Source: Byssochlamys sp. IMV 00236
Taxonomy: Eukaryota; Ascomycota; Eurotiomycetes; Eurotiales; Thermoascaceae
NCBI GenBank assembly: GCA_001931875.2
Contig: MSJH02000808.1
Span: forward strand, 477,823 to 541,822
DNA length: 64,000 bases
Direction: 5' to 3'
A program made the translations under genes and the position numbers. Below the pieces are notes generated by a model. It searched no databases. It was not told where the DNA came from and worked only from the letters and a program-made list of their open reading frames with translations. This document shows, piece after piece, positions 1 to 12,513 of this stretch (position 1 is the first letter of the stretch; the number at the start of each line of letters is the position of its first letter).

Positions 1-69
1 TAGCCGCAGGCACCAGGAACAGATAACACGAGGATAGATCCCAAATGCGTCTACCTCTTCGGGCACATA

Positions 70-2872
70 TTGGTGACACTGACAAAGATGGCAGAGTTTC
101 TAGCGACTGTCAAAAGGGAATACGAAAAGCGTTCCTGGCGCTCCAGAGGAGACGTCAGGGGATTGTCTGTCCTTCCCGAAAACAGATTCGGAAAGATGGT
201 CGATAATGAACAGTCTTGCCTCAAGACGAACAAGGGAGAGACCTCAGGCGCAACTCTCTGTTTGGCTGCGACAGTCGTCGTTCTGTTACTCAATGTCGCT
301 CTCACTGCTGTAGCTGCGTCCCGCGCTGCGACGTTCGACGGCGAAACAATCTACGAAGGTGATTGCGGACGGGCCCAGAGGTGGTTGACTGGTTTCAAAT
401 TTCTCATAAACGACTTGGCCACGGCTGTTTTGGCGTCTAGCAACTACTGCATGCAGCGTTTGAGTGCGCCTTCCCGGGCAGAGGTAGATCAAGCACATGC
501 GCAGCGGAGGTGGTTTGATATTGGGACTCCAACCCTCGGAAATCTACGTTATATGGGCTGGACCCGAACAGTGCTTTGGATTTTGTTGTTTCTGACCTCG
601 TTTCCCTACCACTTGCTGTGAGTCTATCCCTGTCATGGTCTACAATCCAACACGACAGATGGCTGAGTCATTGCGATTTCGGTGAGACAGTTACAATTCA
701 GCTGTGTTTTCTTCACTGGCATCAAATGCATATGCAGTCGTTGTGGTTCCCCAAGACATATCAAGCGGTACTTCTTCCACAGCCTCTGAATCTTGTTTTG
801 AGAGCCTTGTAGGGACGAATGTCTCCAACATCCAGCAGATGTATCAAGCGAACGATTTTGAGATCCTGAACAAGTCAGCGTGTATCAACGAATACGGTGT
901 TCCTTTTCTGAAGAACCGACGGACTCTTTTGCTTGTGACAGATAATTCTTCGGTCAGCGCACCAGGTCTCTGGGCAGGAGTAGGCAACCCACCTCTGGGT
1001 GTGGATGAAACTCGCGACGCCTTCAGCTGGATGTGTAGTGAATTAGATGAGAACGATCTTTGCGAGAAACCGTCCGTCCTGAACAATAGTGATATCTGGG
1101 CAGTCAGTGCCCTGCCTTTCGCTCAACAGGGCTTGGTGGTGGCCGCGAGGAATGGATCATTCAGGTTCTCTGGGTACAACTATACCACTGCCGCCGAGGA
1201 TCCCTCATTGCCGCCATGGGTTCAACAGAATATAAAGATCATAGGTATTGCGATGAGTGGATGGTTTCCAGATCCTGGCAACGACTCATTTTCAGTGTTG
1301 AATGGCAATGACTCATCTTTAGGGTTGAATTATTCGTCCCTATCAAATGGGCCATCTTTTCTTTCAGAAATAACAATACAGCAGTCAAATTCGGTCTGTG
1401 CATCTGAACAAAACCCGGACTATGAAGAGGCACAGCTGTATCAGAATCAGCCGTATCCGATCGACCATTGTCTGAGTCAGAGAGTGAAGGAACGTTGTCG
1501 ACTCATGTACAGTTGGCAAATTTGCATAGTGGCTATCGCGTGCAATGTTATCGAGACTTTTTGCATACTCTTTACAGTATGGCAAAAGAGGACGGGGCTC
1601 CTGCTTACCGTCGGCGACGCCATTGCTTCGTTTCTCAACAAGCCGGATTCCACAACGATGTGCTGCTCTTGGATGGACCAGAGGGCAATGAAACGTTTTA
1701 TATCCCGCTCTAAATCAAGGTCCAAACGCACGCTGCTGATGGCAGTATTCCAAAAGCTTTGGTCAGGCTCCGCCGTCAAGGAGACCGACTCTGAGTCCTC
1801 TGACGTCGTACGCTTCGGGTCTTTACCGCCTCGCAAATGGTGGTTCCAGACAACAAGACGACGAGAATGGGCTTTATTTTTGTTCTTGTGAGTTGGAATC
1901 TTTAAAAAAGGTTAAATTATCCGACGGTTAACGCTTCTACACAGCTTTGCTCTCTGTATATGGGCTGCCTTTATCTGTTTCCAGACTAGTAGAGATGGAG
2001 TTTTCGATTACATCCAAAAGGACGATATCCATACACTATGGAGCCTGGGATTTGGAACAACGCAACCCGAAACCCTCATCCGATACCTGAATACGTACAA
2101 CTTTCTCACGATGATACTCCTGTCAAACAGCCCACAGCTTATTCTATCCCTACTCTACTACTTCAGCAACAGACTACTCACTCGTATGCTCTGTGCAGCA
2201 GAATACTGCAGCTACTCGATCCACCGGAAACCACTACGCGTCTCCCGACCAGAGGGAGTGCAAAGGTCAACATATTTCCTCAGTCTGCCATACAGATATA
2301 GTATCCCGGTTATGATTGTATCAGCCGTCTTGCACTGGTTGCTGTCGCGAAGTATTTTCTACGTGCGCATACTCCAGTACGATCAATCCGGGGTCCTCGA
2401 CAAGACGAAAACGATTTCCACGTGCGGTCTTTCACTTATGCCGATGATTTTCACCATCTCCTTAGCGGGGCTTGCGCTGGCGATATTATTGGGACTTGGA
2501 CTGAGGAGGTTTCCGACGCGCATGCCACTGGCTGGAAACTGTAGCCTTGCGATTAGCGCTGCTTGTCATCCGCCCCCTGAGGACCAGAATCCAGCTTTGA
2601 AGCCTGTCATGTGGGGCGAGGTTCAACTTGGGGATCCTTCTGCCGAAGACGAGACCTGGCAGAGGATGGAGTTGGATGATCAAAGTTTGACCGATGAAAC
2701 CTCCAATCCTTTGTTGAGTCGAAATGAAGATGCGCTTGATCACCAGATGGAAAATATCGATGACTGGGAGACAGCTAGACAGCCGTACTGCAAGAGAAGC
2801 TCTGCGATTGCTCACTGCAGTTTCACTTCGATGGAAGTCAAGAAACCGGATCCGTCTAAGCGGTACGCATAG
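70..2872 (+). CDS. DUF6536-family multi-pass membrane protein
   Basis: Three exons (70..617, 691..1887, 1945..2872) join in frame to about 890 residues. After a hydrophilic N-terminus there is a membrane segment rich in Val, Leu and Ala near residue 65-85. The family signature follows: a stretch reading SNYCMQRLSAPSRAEVD, then WFDIGTPTLGNLR. Later membrane segments surround the motif TLWSLGFGTTQPETLI, and a C-terminal region reads CSLAISAACHPP, close to the family's usual CSAAISAACHPP. The first acceptor (after 690) was chosen because it restores the frame into YNSAVFSSLASNAYAV. The long loop encoded by exon 2 has many N-x-S/T sites, which fits an extracytosolic face. The biochemical role of this fungal family is unknown. 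An alternative start at Met codon 88 is possible. The gene looks intact and stands alone, with a 1.3-kb gap before the next gene. Confidence 0.8.
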
Positions 2873-4169
2873 CGATGGTGCCAGGGTTGTGTTGTTATTT
2901 CATGTTCATCAAACCGATAAACTTGGTTGCTCAAATTGGCTCTGAATGGTCGAATTGACAAGGCAGTGGAAGTGTTTTCTGGTTTTGTGTCTCATGCCTG
3001 GAGTTGGAAGTCCACAGGTTGGAAATTAGACTCATCCCATACGACCCTAGACTTTTTTTCGCCATTTATTGGTCTTTTCTTCTTCCAGAAAGAGACGCAT
3101 CGATACTCACACACTCTGCAAATACTGCTTGGAGAAGGTGGGACACATCTCGCCTGAGGCGCAGCTTGATCTGCTTCTGAAACGTAGGGTGTTTACGTTA
3201 TTCCAGAACGTCTCTAAACGTCGAAGCAGAAGAAGTTCCCATATTCTTGATATAATTCTTTCCTCTATATATGGCGAATACCATAAAAGATTTTCTTTCA
3301 TATGGAATGGCGCAACTGTTAAAGCATGCAAGGAAGGTGAGATATAGGGTAGATTGTATAAGGGTCAGAAAGAAGTGCAGGTAAAGCCCAGGCGCATAGA
3401 ATTAACCGATCCTTTTTTCCGTAATAAGATCTTAAGCTGAACTGATAGGAAGCTTAAATTTAGATCCTGAATAAGATATTAGGAACTGGTGATAACTTTT
3501 AGCTATAGTATTAGTCTCCGACAAATTTAATATATGTTTAACCTGCTTAATGCCTATCTATTTCTAGTGTTAAAATATTATAAAATACTATTACCGTGCG
3601 CATAATAATGCATATGCACCTGGAGACTCGCCAAATAGCTTATTTACCATGCATAGCTGTCTATATGATCTATGTTCTAAGTTGTCCCATTCATTGAGAT
3701 ATGAATGGCCTTTCATGATAGAGTTATTAAGTACATACAAACAGGGATATACTTGATACCACCTTTTTCCCAACCAAGCTTACCACTAGAACGTGCTGCT
3801 ACATGAGAGCCGAGTGCCCATTACTAAATGGTTACCTTTAAGCGGCCTACAGGCCTAAAGATACACATCTTGCAGGGAAAGAAGGGCGTTTGTCAAAACA
3901 TATCGATAGTATCAATACTCTAGGATTAGCAAGCTAGTCGGGTTATCTCTAATAATATCCAGCTCTGTCGGGTATCATACATTACATATATGCTGATTCT
4001 GGGTTAGGAAAGCAAGGACCAAATCATCGTAGGGAATCTTTTAAAAAACAATACCACCCAGTCATTGAGGTTCAATCCATAAGCATCGTTCTGCCGCAAT
4101 CGCCAGGTCCATTCTATAACATCGTCATGACACCAATCATCCCAAAGCCGGACATGCCGCATTTCCATC
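2873..4169. other. Gene-free AT-rich interval
   Basis: No convincing gene here. The stretch from about 3380 to 4000 is strongly AT-rich and full of stops in all frames. It separates two genes whose 3' ends face each other. Short open frames near 3069-3347 show no family resemblance. Confidence 0.5.
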
Positions 4170-4979
4170 TTAATTAATATATGTAGGCGCTTTCGAGATA
4201 AAAAAGTCCTTGCTCTTGAAGAGCACCACCATCCAACTCCACGGAGTCCATCCCCCTAACTGTCCCGTCACCGTCCATTCTTTTGAGACGGGATGCTGCG
4301 TTGCTTTCTCCACGCTGCGCGAAGATAGGACACGAACGCCCCGCGCCTTCAGGAGCTTGAGGGCTGCCGATCCTGTCCCTGCCTTCAGGGATGGCAACAT
4401 CTGTCGACTGGCGGTCACGAGTGTGATATCTTTCCGATCGGAGAAAACGTCCACCAGCTCGCCGGCAAGCTCGACTCCCACAGGCCCCCCTCCTCCAATT
4501 ATTATACTGCGAGCTGCCGCCAAGGTCTTCTGCGCCTCTGCAATGGCGGCCTGAAGATCTTCTCCTTCCGTGATCTTGAAGGGAATCTTCGTACTTCCTT
4601 CTCCACGAGTTGCCAGAGAAGTGCTGCCTGACGCGATGACTAGATAGTCATAAGGGATAGTAGACAACTCTCCGCGGCTGTCAACTGTGACCGTCTTTGC
4701 ACCGGGTTCGAATTTTGTCGCCTTTCCCAGCACGAATTGGAACAAAGCGGCTGGGTATCGCTCAAAAGCCTCGAGTATGGAGAAGATATACTGCTCTGGC
4801 GAGAAGGCTTTCGGTTTCGCAACCACTCTCGGCGCCGCAACATTGTAATAGTATGTCTCGGACGGGTTGATGAGGATGACCTTGACTCCAGGGACTTGTC
4901 TGAGAAGACCATGGCTCACAGCGACCCCCGCATTGGAACCACCGATCACGACGACAGTTACGGGCTTAGCAGATGCCAT
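4170..4979 (-). CDS. AMID/FSP1-like FAD oxidoreductase with apparent internal deletion
   Basis: A 269-residue open frame belongs to the AIF/AMID (FSP1-like) pyridine-nucleotide disulfide oxidoreductase family, which uses FAD and NAD(P)H to reduce quinones. The FAD-binding start reads VVVIGGSNAGVAVS near residue 10. YDYLVIASGSTS lies near residue 110 and the NAD(P)-binding IIIGGGGPVGVELAGELVD near residue 160. Family members run to about 370 residues. Here the sequence passes from SKEWTV directly into TGQLGGWTPWSWMV and KSKDFFISKAP, which resembles the family's extreme C-terminus. The roughly 100 residues that normally lie between, including the second FAD contact (TTG and the AIGD-type motif), are missing without a frameshift. 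No intron-sized insert is present. The protein may be inactive or a recent null allele. The family call is firm; the size of the deletion is inferred from the general family length. Confidence 0.75.
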   Translation of the reverse strand: MASAKPVTVVVIGGSNAGVAVSHGLLRQVPGVKVILINPSETYYYNVAAPRVVAKPKAFSPEQYIFSILEAFERYPAALFQFVLGKATKFEPGAKTVTVDSRGELSTIPYDYLVIASGSTSLATRGEGSTKIPFKITEGEDLQAAIAEAQKTLAAARSIIIGGGGPVGVELAGELVDVFSDRKDITLVTASRQMLPSLKAGTGSAALKLLKARGVRVLSSRSVEKATQHPVSKEWTVTGQLGGWTPWSWMVVLFKSKDFFISKAPTYIN

Positions 4980-7900
4980 GATGAAAAGAAGAACCGACCC
5001 TGAGGCGTAGCACTTCTTGTATCAGAACGAAGGCATCCGTACCCGAGTCGAGGTCCGAGCGGCTAGAGACCGTTGACAGATCCAGGTGTCTACTGCCAAA
5101 CGGACACTGGATGCTTTCCCTCAGAAATGGGAAAATCTGGCAATGCAAGAGGATTCCGAAGGGCGCAGTAAAGCGATCCTTTATCTGCTCGCCGCTATCT
5201 GCTCTCTTCAACGTGCCCGTCCCCTAGGTCTCCGTTAATTACCAAGACAGGCAACATAGCGGCCCCTATTATTTGCCCGAGACGCTCGCTAGGCGCGACC
5301 TTGTCTGCAGCAGAAAACTAGCGTTCAACAGTGTCTGGGAAGCTTCAACGCTGGAAATTTGAAACAAGATAGTGACCGACGCCAGACCCGATTTAGCTTG
5401 GCTCTCTGATACCATTATAGCTCTCATCTCCCCGGATTTCTTGGCCTGTTGTAGACTCGCATTGAGACGTTGGCTGCGACCGGCACGAGGCTGATGTGGA
5501 TCGTATCCCAAACGATTGTCGTCATTGACATGGAATAAATATGGCAGGGCAACGACTTACAAGGCAGCAGATCTTTGCGAGCGCTTCATCAGCTGGACTG
5601 TTAACCTTATCGTACCTTCTTGATCCTTGGCAAGAACTAGAGCGCTATAGCTCTGGAGATGGAGAGTCTGTGAACGCTTGGGCATCATTAATAACAAACG
5701 TCGACCCACAGGTGAACAGTAAATAAGACAATTACGACTTGGAAACAATGAATGAACAGGATATTCCGCAAGCGAGCATGGAAAGTTGAAGGTCTCCGAA
5801 TCCCTAGTCTCTCTTAGGGATAAGATGCCAGCGATGGTTTGACAGCCAAGAGTCGCAGGTCGCCCTAGATCCCAACAGGCCCCCCTGGACTGCTAAACTT
5901 CGGGGCCGCACCGGCTCCTTAGAGCGATAGAGATTAAGCTAGCGGTTGCTAACCTCGCCAAGTGTCAATAAGAGCTCCTGGCTTTTGGCCGTCTTGGGTG
6001 AGGCCCGCGCCGTGCGATTTAGCAACCGGCTTGTATCCCGTCTGCTAGAATGTTGATGTGTATGCATCCGGTTTGCAACATACAAGAGGAAATCCGACTA
6101 TAGAAAAGCAATAGTTAAGTGCGCTTTTTTCTGTCGATAATCCTTGATAATCCCCGGACGCTATAGTTGGTTAAAGCACGAAGCAATCATGGAGTAGTGT
6201 GCGCAATAGTGGGCTAGACCATTGGGGAATCCTCAATTTGTAAGCGGCATGAATGATGATGGTTAGTTAAGATCCAGTGGAATGATAATAATAATATAGG
6301 GCTGAGCAAAGAGAAAACAAGATTGTTTCACAACTTATAATTTCCGTCGGCAAAGATTTTATCCCCAGCCTCTATCCCCGAAAGCCGAAATCTTCATCAT
6401 CTAAAACTAACCGTCAACAACTCAGCTACCGGCTGGAGAATTATTTTCGCCCCCAGCTGGAGATATATGTACCAATTTGACATACCTCGGTCATTTCCCT
6501 AAAGAAAGTCTATTTCTTCCTCGTGCGCTCATTATTGCCCCACAATGAACTGGGGGTGATATTAACTTCAGATCCATGGATGAGATCGCCGAGGTGGAGA
6601 ATCATTAACGGTTCTCCTGCTGATCTCGCGTTTCGGCTGATAAACAATAATCGAGTCGTCCTTATTCTCCGGTGGATTTTGCTTTTCGATGTGGGCAGGT
6701 GCAATTGAGGATCGTCTGCATCAAAAAAATATCCCGATTCGATAAAGCTGATGGAAGAACCATGGAGCATTGGCCACTCTGACAGCCTATACTCGTGATA
6801 TATGCCGTCGTTACAGTCTCGTTGGAATATTCACTCTCTTATACATCAAGAGATATTTGAGTTCCTTTGGTCTGTCCCGAAGAACATGAACGCCGAGACA
6901 CTGCTTAAGACAAGAGACTGGCTTGGGCATATATGGCAGGATAAGTCTTGCGAAGCTAAGTCCTGCCATGTTGCATTTAGCGACTACCGTTGATGATAAT
7001 GACGTCTCCTCATTGGCGGCAAATATCCTGGCGATATCCAAAGGAGTAGAAAACAGCGTCCATCTGAACGCACAGGATTTTCGCTTTTGAAGGCCAGATA
7101 TGCGGGATCGAAAGTCTTCACGTCCGACCACTTGCCGTCAACGATGAGAGTCGGGATTTTGGTCACCAAGTATAACTATGTGGAGATAAAGAAGCTGATC
7201 GAGACAATCCACCAATACACAATCTCCTGAAAGAGGCGTTGCTCAACAAGCCCATTCAGGACCTAGTGCAATTTGTTCTCCTGTGCCTTCTAGGCTCATT
7301 CCTTTGCCATTTCTTGTCGGACATTGAGGGGACAACCCTTAGGTGGAGTACAAACTACGTTCACTCCCCCACAGATTGGTTTACCAGAAAGGACTTTTTC
7401 ATGCGAAACGTGTAATGGACAATGGATAAGCAGACCCCAGAGGCCAGCCATTGTCATCTCATGGGTCTCCTGCCGTCTTTAGTAGTTCAGCTCGTTAAGG
7501 TATGCCGGCACTAACTCTGTCGAGACAGTTGTTTGATAAAAGAAAGTAGCGCTGCCAGTATTGACAGTTGGAATACTCCGTAATCATATCCATCAGGAAG
7601 CAGGGTCCAAAAGGCTCAAGACCGGCTCGTCCATATGAGCTGATCAAGCGATGGTACCGAGATTCGGTAATGATGATCGAACGAAACGCTGACTTTCCTC
7701 TAGTAGTATCGAACGACATAGGTGCAAATTGGAAAGATGGCCTCTCTATCGAAAGGGTCATCTAAAATTAAACCTCGAGGTTTATCACATTTACTGTTGA
7801 TCCGGCTCTCCGGCATTACCATGGGAGAAGCACCCACAAACTGGCCACATCGGCAAAATCTAAAAAACTCTGTCGGAACCACGAATCAGACCCTATGTTT

Positions 7901-8252
7901 GCTAGATATAAGCATACGTAGTGCATCGATAGACAATAGAGAGATCAGACTCACCGATAATCTTTCGAGGATCGATCTCACAGGTACTTGGGTGATTCAG
8001 ATCAGGAGGCAGAATCACTATATGACACAATGAAAACTTACGCCACTGTGATCAAGGAAAACGTTAAGAAGATTCAGGACGAAGACACCCCCCGCATTGA
8101 AGCATGGGCCCGGTGAACAGGATCCTGCTTCTCAGTAGAGAAAACAGAGCTGATCCACCTCACCAGGCGGAAGGGGTCTGCTGCATATTCGGAATGCTTA
8201 TTTGTGCAACCTTCGCACCAGCAATCAAATAAACGCTTGAAATTTAATCACC
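4980..8252. other. 3.3-kb gene-free interval
   Basis: I see no supportable gene. Open frames at 6811-7169 (-) and 7495-8033 (both strands) have no recognisable family and no plausible intron joins. A GC-rich patch at 5870-6040 stands out from the AT-rich surroundings. It contains CGG/CCG triplets and a pair of inverted arms, listed separately. Confidence 0.45.
5936..6032. repeat. Inverted repeat in GC-rich patch
   Basis: The left arm (5936..5952) reads AAGCTAGCGGTTGCTAA. The right arm (6019..6032) reads TTAGCAACCGGCTT, whose reverse complement is AAGCCGGTTGCTAA. The arms match over 14 bases if the extra TAG in the left arm is looped out. They are separated by about 66 bases. This could be a terminal-inverted-repeat remnant, a hairpin or chance. 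Confidence 0.4.
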
Positions 8253-10197
8253 TTACTTATCTTGGAACGGCCACACTCGGTCCCAGGCTTCCCTCTCCTC
8301 TTCATTCTCGGCCATGTGATCTAAAAACTGCTTCCTCACGGTGGACAGCTTTCCTTTCATCTGACTGTAGTCTTCATGGTTCACCCAGCCCTGCCACCCG
8401 TTTTCTGAGCCACCCAAAGCTTCAAGGACGTCTTCCATTAACTGCACACCTTCCTCCCACTTTTGCTGATCGACCTCCTGTGCCGCGACCTCGGTTGGTG
8501 TTACAGTAAGCGGACAAGGAGGCCCGTCTTTGCCGACTATCCGATCCCATTCATGCGCCACCTGAATTAATTGGCCTTTTACGATCGGCTCACCGTCGTT
8601 GAAAACCTGCGAAACCAACGAGATGATCTGACTTCCAAGCGTGCTGGCGTAGCGTAGAGCCTTGAAAACAGGGGGATTTTGCCGCGCAGACTGTATTTCA
8701 TACAATTTATATAGAGATTGTTGTGCTAGCAAGGTCTTGGCTCGCTCTTTTTCGACAAGACTTAGCTCCTCAAAGTTCTTCGGTAAAGATGGCACTGAGA
8801 GACCATCCGGCTCCTTTGGTCCGTCAAATTCCAAGAATGCCGGGGTTGTGGCTTGCTGGAAAAGCGGTGCTATATGTACTGACTGCCAGTCTATGATAGA
8901 AAGTATCTTCGATGGGTCCGCCGGGTCGACAAAGATATTGTCGTGATGAAGATCGCCGTGCCATAGAACCGGAACGTGGACTGAGGTATCTTTGGGAAGT
9001 AGATAAGGAGCCACCTTCTCAAAATCGTCCAAGACCGCAAGTTTTGCATCAGCAGTGGGTTGGTAAGACCTCGGCCCACCGAATATTCCTTCCGGTTTCG
9101 GGAACTTTGTGGATCGCTGAATGCACTCTCGTTCGCGCCGGGCTGAGGCGAGTATATATTCGCTAGCAGTGCTACCTATAGACGCATAGGAGTTATCAAA
9201 AGGACCGAAACGCTGAGAAGCAGATTAAATATGGAAAATAAGGGGAATACCGACATGGCCCTTTGTCTGAATCGAAATTTCTCCGTCCGTCTTCCAAAAA
9301 TTTTCGGTCTGTTGTGGGACCGACAACAAAACCAGAGTAAGCAGTGGTGGAGAACTTATCTTGCGAACGCGCAAGATCTGTTTCATAGTAAAGGCTTCCA
9401 ATGTTCTCGAAGTGGTGTGAAAGAAGGCTCCGCTCAAAACCAATAATACACTGTGTCAACTGGTGCTTTTCTTTCATGCTCATTGTAGGCCACTTGGAGC
9501 TTAGCAGGACTCCGTCACTTTTCTCCATGATAATATACTCAGCGCCAACAGGATTGCCAGCGGCACAAGCATTCCACGCATACACCTTTGGGGACGGGAT
9601 TCCGGCGATAGTCCTCATCCGTAGGAAATTCAGCTTCGCTCCATATTTACGGCAGTAGACTTAACGTACAAAGTCCATCGTCGCAGCCTCACTGGCGGTG
9701 GTGTAGAATGGCAGGCCAGCATTGGGGTTAGGGACCTTAGCGACGACTTGCCGCCCGTCACACATCTTGATGGGAAAGCCTTATTATAATTCCCTTCCGG
9801 AAGCTTTTGCACACTAATACATGAAGATAGGCTCTCACCTAGACTTGCAGTCGCAACTCTGACCAGTTCGGTCATGTTGAATTTCACGCGTCGGTCAGCA
9901 AGCTGCTCCGCCTCGTTAAACAGCCAGCGGCCACCAGTGTAGTGATAAAAGCTATCGTCATCCCAATGGACATCTGGATAACAGTTAGGTCCTGTAGATT
10001 GAAATGAGATCAGACTGACCTCTAAGGCACGATGACATGGTCAATGCTCGTATCTGATGTTGCGTTGATGAGTGCACAGAAGATCTGATCAAATAGCGAG
10101 ACGTGCGATGAAGAGCAAAAACACATCGAAGGGAAGAAAATCCCCGATTTATGGTGAGCTGCATATCTCTACAGCAGCTTATACCAGCAATATTCAC
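8253..10197 (-). pseudogene. Aminoglycoside-phosphotransferase-like (AIM9-type) gene, frameshifted
   Basis: Pieces of an APH/choline-kinase-fold protein resembling fungal AIM9 run along the minus strand. A basic N-terminal exon (10197..10020) could be a mitochondrial presequence. It joins at 9991 to the segment YHYTGGRWLFNEAEQLADR and then LPEGNYNKAF, the usual N-lobe. Directly after AF, near 9783, the family sequence (IKMCDGRQVVAKVPNPNAG) continues in another frame, so there is a one- or two-base indel. PSPKVYAWN and VGAEYIIME follow at about 9600-9530. The last segment (about 9212..8253) keeps the catalytic motif HGDLHHDN and the DFG-equivalent IIDWQSV. The join near 9210-9250 also lacks a donor in the right phase. 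Without an RNA read I treat it as a decayed gene. A sequencing error at one indel would not explain both problems. Confidence 0.6.
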
Positions 10198-10788
10198 AAG
10201 ATCATGGTATCCTTTAAAAAGATAGGTAGGTTGTGGTGTTCTAAAGCTTGGAGCTGCGAAACTAGTGCCACATGCGTACGCTGACTAAGGATCGGATCCA
10301 GCCAGTCAGCTGTCTTGCTCACGTTAACCGTATCCCATGGCTAGCAACAATGACCGGTAGTAGTTCTAGCGAACATATTCTACTTGGAAGATTTAATTCG
10401 AAAGACATGAAGTGTATGCAGACGTCAGTCTAGGAGATATAGGGCTATGGACGTAGGTCCAAATTTGAAGGGTGTCTCAGGTCACTAGCGTAAAAGGAAA
10501 CGTCCTACCTAATATAAGTACCGCCTCGCCAGCGCTCAGCGATAAGTAAGTGAAGCCAGCTCCAGTTTCCCTTCCCTTATCACATTTTAAGATGGTGAAG
10601 CTTCAAAGACTCACCATTACTAGAAGCACATCGCCCATTTCCTGATTCCGCAAACCATGGGCCTAGTGTCATCGGCCGGGAATGACTTAAATACCTCTCC
10701 CTCGCTACCTACTGCTGATCTACATATCTTACACATCTCCCCCCGAAAGTCTGATAGTAATTTACCCTTGTTTCTGATCCAGCCCGTC
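10198..10788. promoter_or_regulatory. Divergent spacer, no gene
   Basis: About 590 bases lie between the phosphotransferase-like gene and the ankyrin gene, which point away from each other. The spacer probably holds both promoters. No clear TATA element or repeat was found. Confidence 0.4.
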
Positions 10789-11678
10789 ATGGATATCCTG
10801 CCTCCGCCAGATTACCCTCCTGTCAAGCCGACCGAGTATCCTCAACTCCCAACACGAACGCCACCAGCGACACTCGAAAAACTACATGCTTCTTGCGTCA
10901 GTGGTGATCTCCAGGAATTCAGGAAGATTCTTGGCTCACAAAGTTCTTTATCGGAGGGCTTTGATATTTGCGACTTGTCTACGATAATGAAAGAAGCCAT
11001 CAAACGAAACGATGCGCAGTTCGTCAGAGAGCTTCTCGATCGCGGCTTACCTATGGATCCACTCTATGCATTAGAAGCCGTCAAAGTGAAAGGGAAGGAT
11101 ACGCTGAAAGTTTTCCTTCAAAACGGATGCGATATCAATCAACCCGTGAGCGCACTTAGGCCTCCCATACTTGGGTGAGCATTCCAATCATCTTGACAAT
11201 GTGTTGTCAGGCCTAACGATTCTTTAGTTATGCTATTGCAGATGAGGATATGGTAGCTTGGCTTCTTGATCATGGAGCTGATCCCAATCGTCAATGCGTT
11301 ATTGATCTCACCCCATTCTCGTTTGCTGTCGAAAGCGCCCCTATATCTGTAATCCGCCTCATTCTCAGCCGTGGTGGAGATGTTCAAAAGGGCCAGCTTC
11401 TTCATCATGCAATCGAACGAGAGGCGGATGCTATCGAGGTCTTAAGGCTTCTCGTCGAAAAAGGAGCGCCCATTAATGCTATCATGTACGAGAACCATTA
11501 TCCTTCTGGGGCGTTATTCCAGTTTATGCGTCTCGGGACAGCTCTGCACAAAGCGTCTGCACTCGGCAAAGCTGATGTAGTGCACTATTTGATTAGCAAA
11601 GGTGCCGACCAGAGTATAAAAGATACAAATGGTCGTACAGCTATGGAGTGTGCACAAATTTCGGGCCACAGAAAGTGA
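10789..11678 (+). CDS. Ankyrin-repeat protein
   Basis: Two exons (10789..11174 and 11228..11678; intron GTGAGC...TTTAG) give about 278 residues. The N-terminus is proline-rich (PPPDYPPVKPTEYP). A run of ankyrin repeats follows. Recognisable units are AWLLDHGADPNRQCVIDLTP, RLILSRGGDVQKGQLLHHAI, LLVEKGAPINA, and GTALHKASALGKADVVHYLI with SKGADQSIKDTNGRTAMECA. Such proteins act as protein-binding scaffolds and the partner is not predictable. The Met at 10789 is preferred over 10657 because the extra 44 residues look like untranslated leader. The protein ends within a repeat (SGHRK), without a capping helix, so it may be slightly truncated. No membrane or catalytic domain is visible. Confidence 0.75.
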
Positions 11679-12482
11679 TCGAGATATTAGAGGGTGTGTC
11701 GTAGCTCGTCTCTCCCGTGTTCAGTTACGTATTTTTGGGCACCTGTTCTCCTAGGCTTTAAATGATATAGTTTATATACCCATTGTCGCTATGTTACCAG
11801 AACTGAGAACTACAATGTTAATCAACGTTTAATAAGCGCGGTGATATGCAGTGTTATGGATTTGAAGGGTCAGTATTTTGTGACCGAGCTTTTGTAGAAC
11901 ACGCACAGAACGATCATCTCTGAAGTAGATCTTGTACCTTGAGGAGAAATGTTTTCAAGGCTTACATTAATGGCAAGTCCGTTCCGTACGAGACCGCAGA
12001 AGTCGATTTTACGATCTCTTTACTAATTGGAAATGCAGTGTTATGGTAAAAGCTCCAGGACATCCCGTTTCATATGAAAGAGAAGGAACGTTTATGAATT
12101 CGACTGCATCAACCGATCACCTTATATTCGACCTTTACGAGAAGTGGGGGAGAACAACACTGATCGGTGCATGGTTTCTGAGTGGATGGATCATGATCTC
12201 TGGTCTTAAGGGACTTGTTCGGGCTAGCTTTTGTTAGACCACTGGCACAGCTCTTGAGGATTTAAAGTAGCTTACAGTTAGAGAGTGGCTCATGGTTATA
12301 AGATAGCAGCAAAACAGTTTTGGTGATCTTGGTTTGTAGTAAAGAAGATAGATGGCTTGGGAGTGGTTAAAAGGACAGAAGAATAAAAGTATGGATACCT
12401 AACTGACATGTCACATGGAGATGACGGAGACCACAACAAAAAGCTGCAGGCACACAATACTCGAATCTGACTTTGTTCTTTC

Positions 12483-12513
12483 ACTCTTCTTTTCTTTTCT
12501 TTTCTTTTCTTTT
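12483..12513. repeat. CTTTT microsatellite
   Basis: About five tandem CTTTT units are followed shortly by a run of ten T (near 12521-12530). Simple-sequence tract, no gene. Confidence 0.8.

Noticed and set aside
6811..7169. Two overlapping minus-strand frames
   Set aside because: I tried to join them as a frameshifted gene. The combined translation matches no family I know.
7495..8033. Opposing frames of about 90-100 codons
   Set aside because: No family pattern on either strand and no sensible splice joins.
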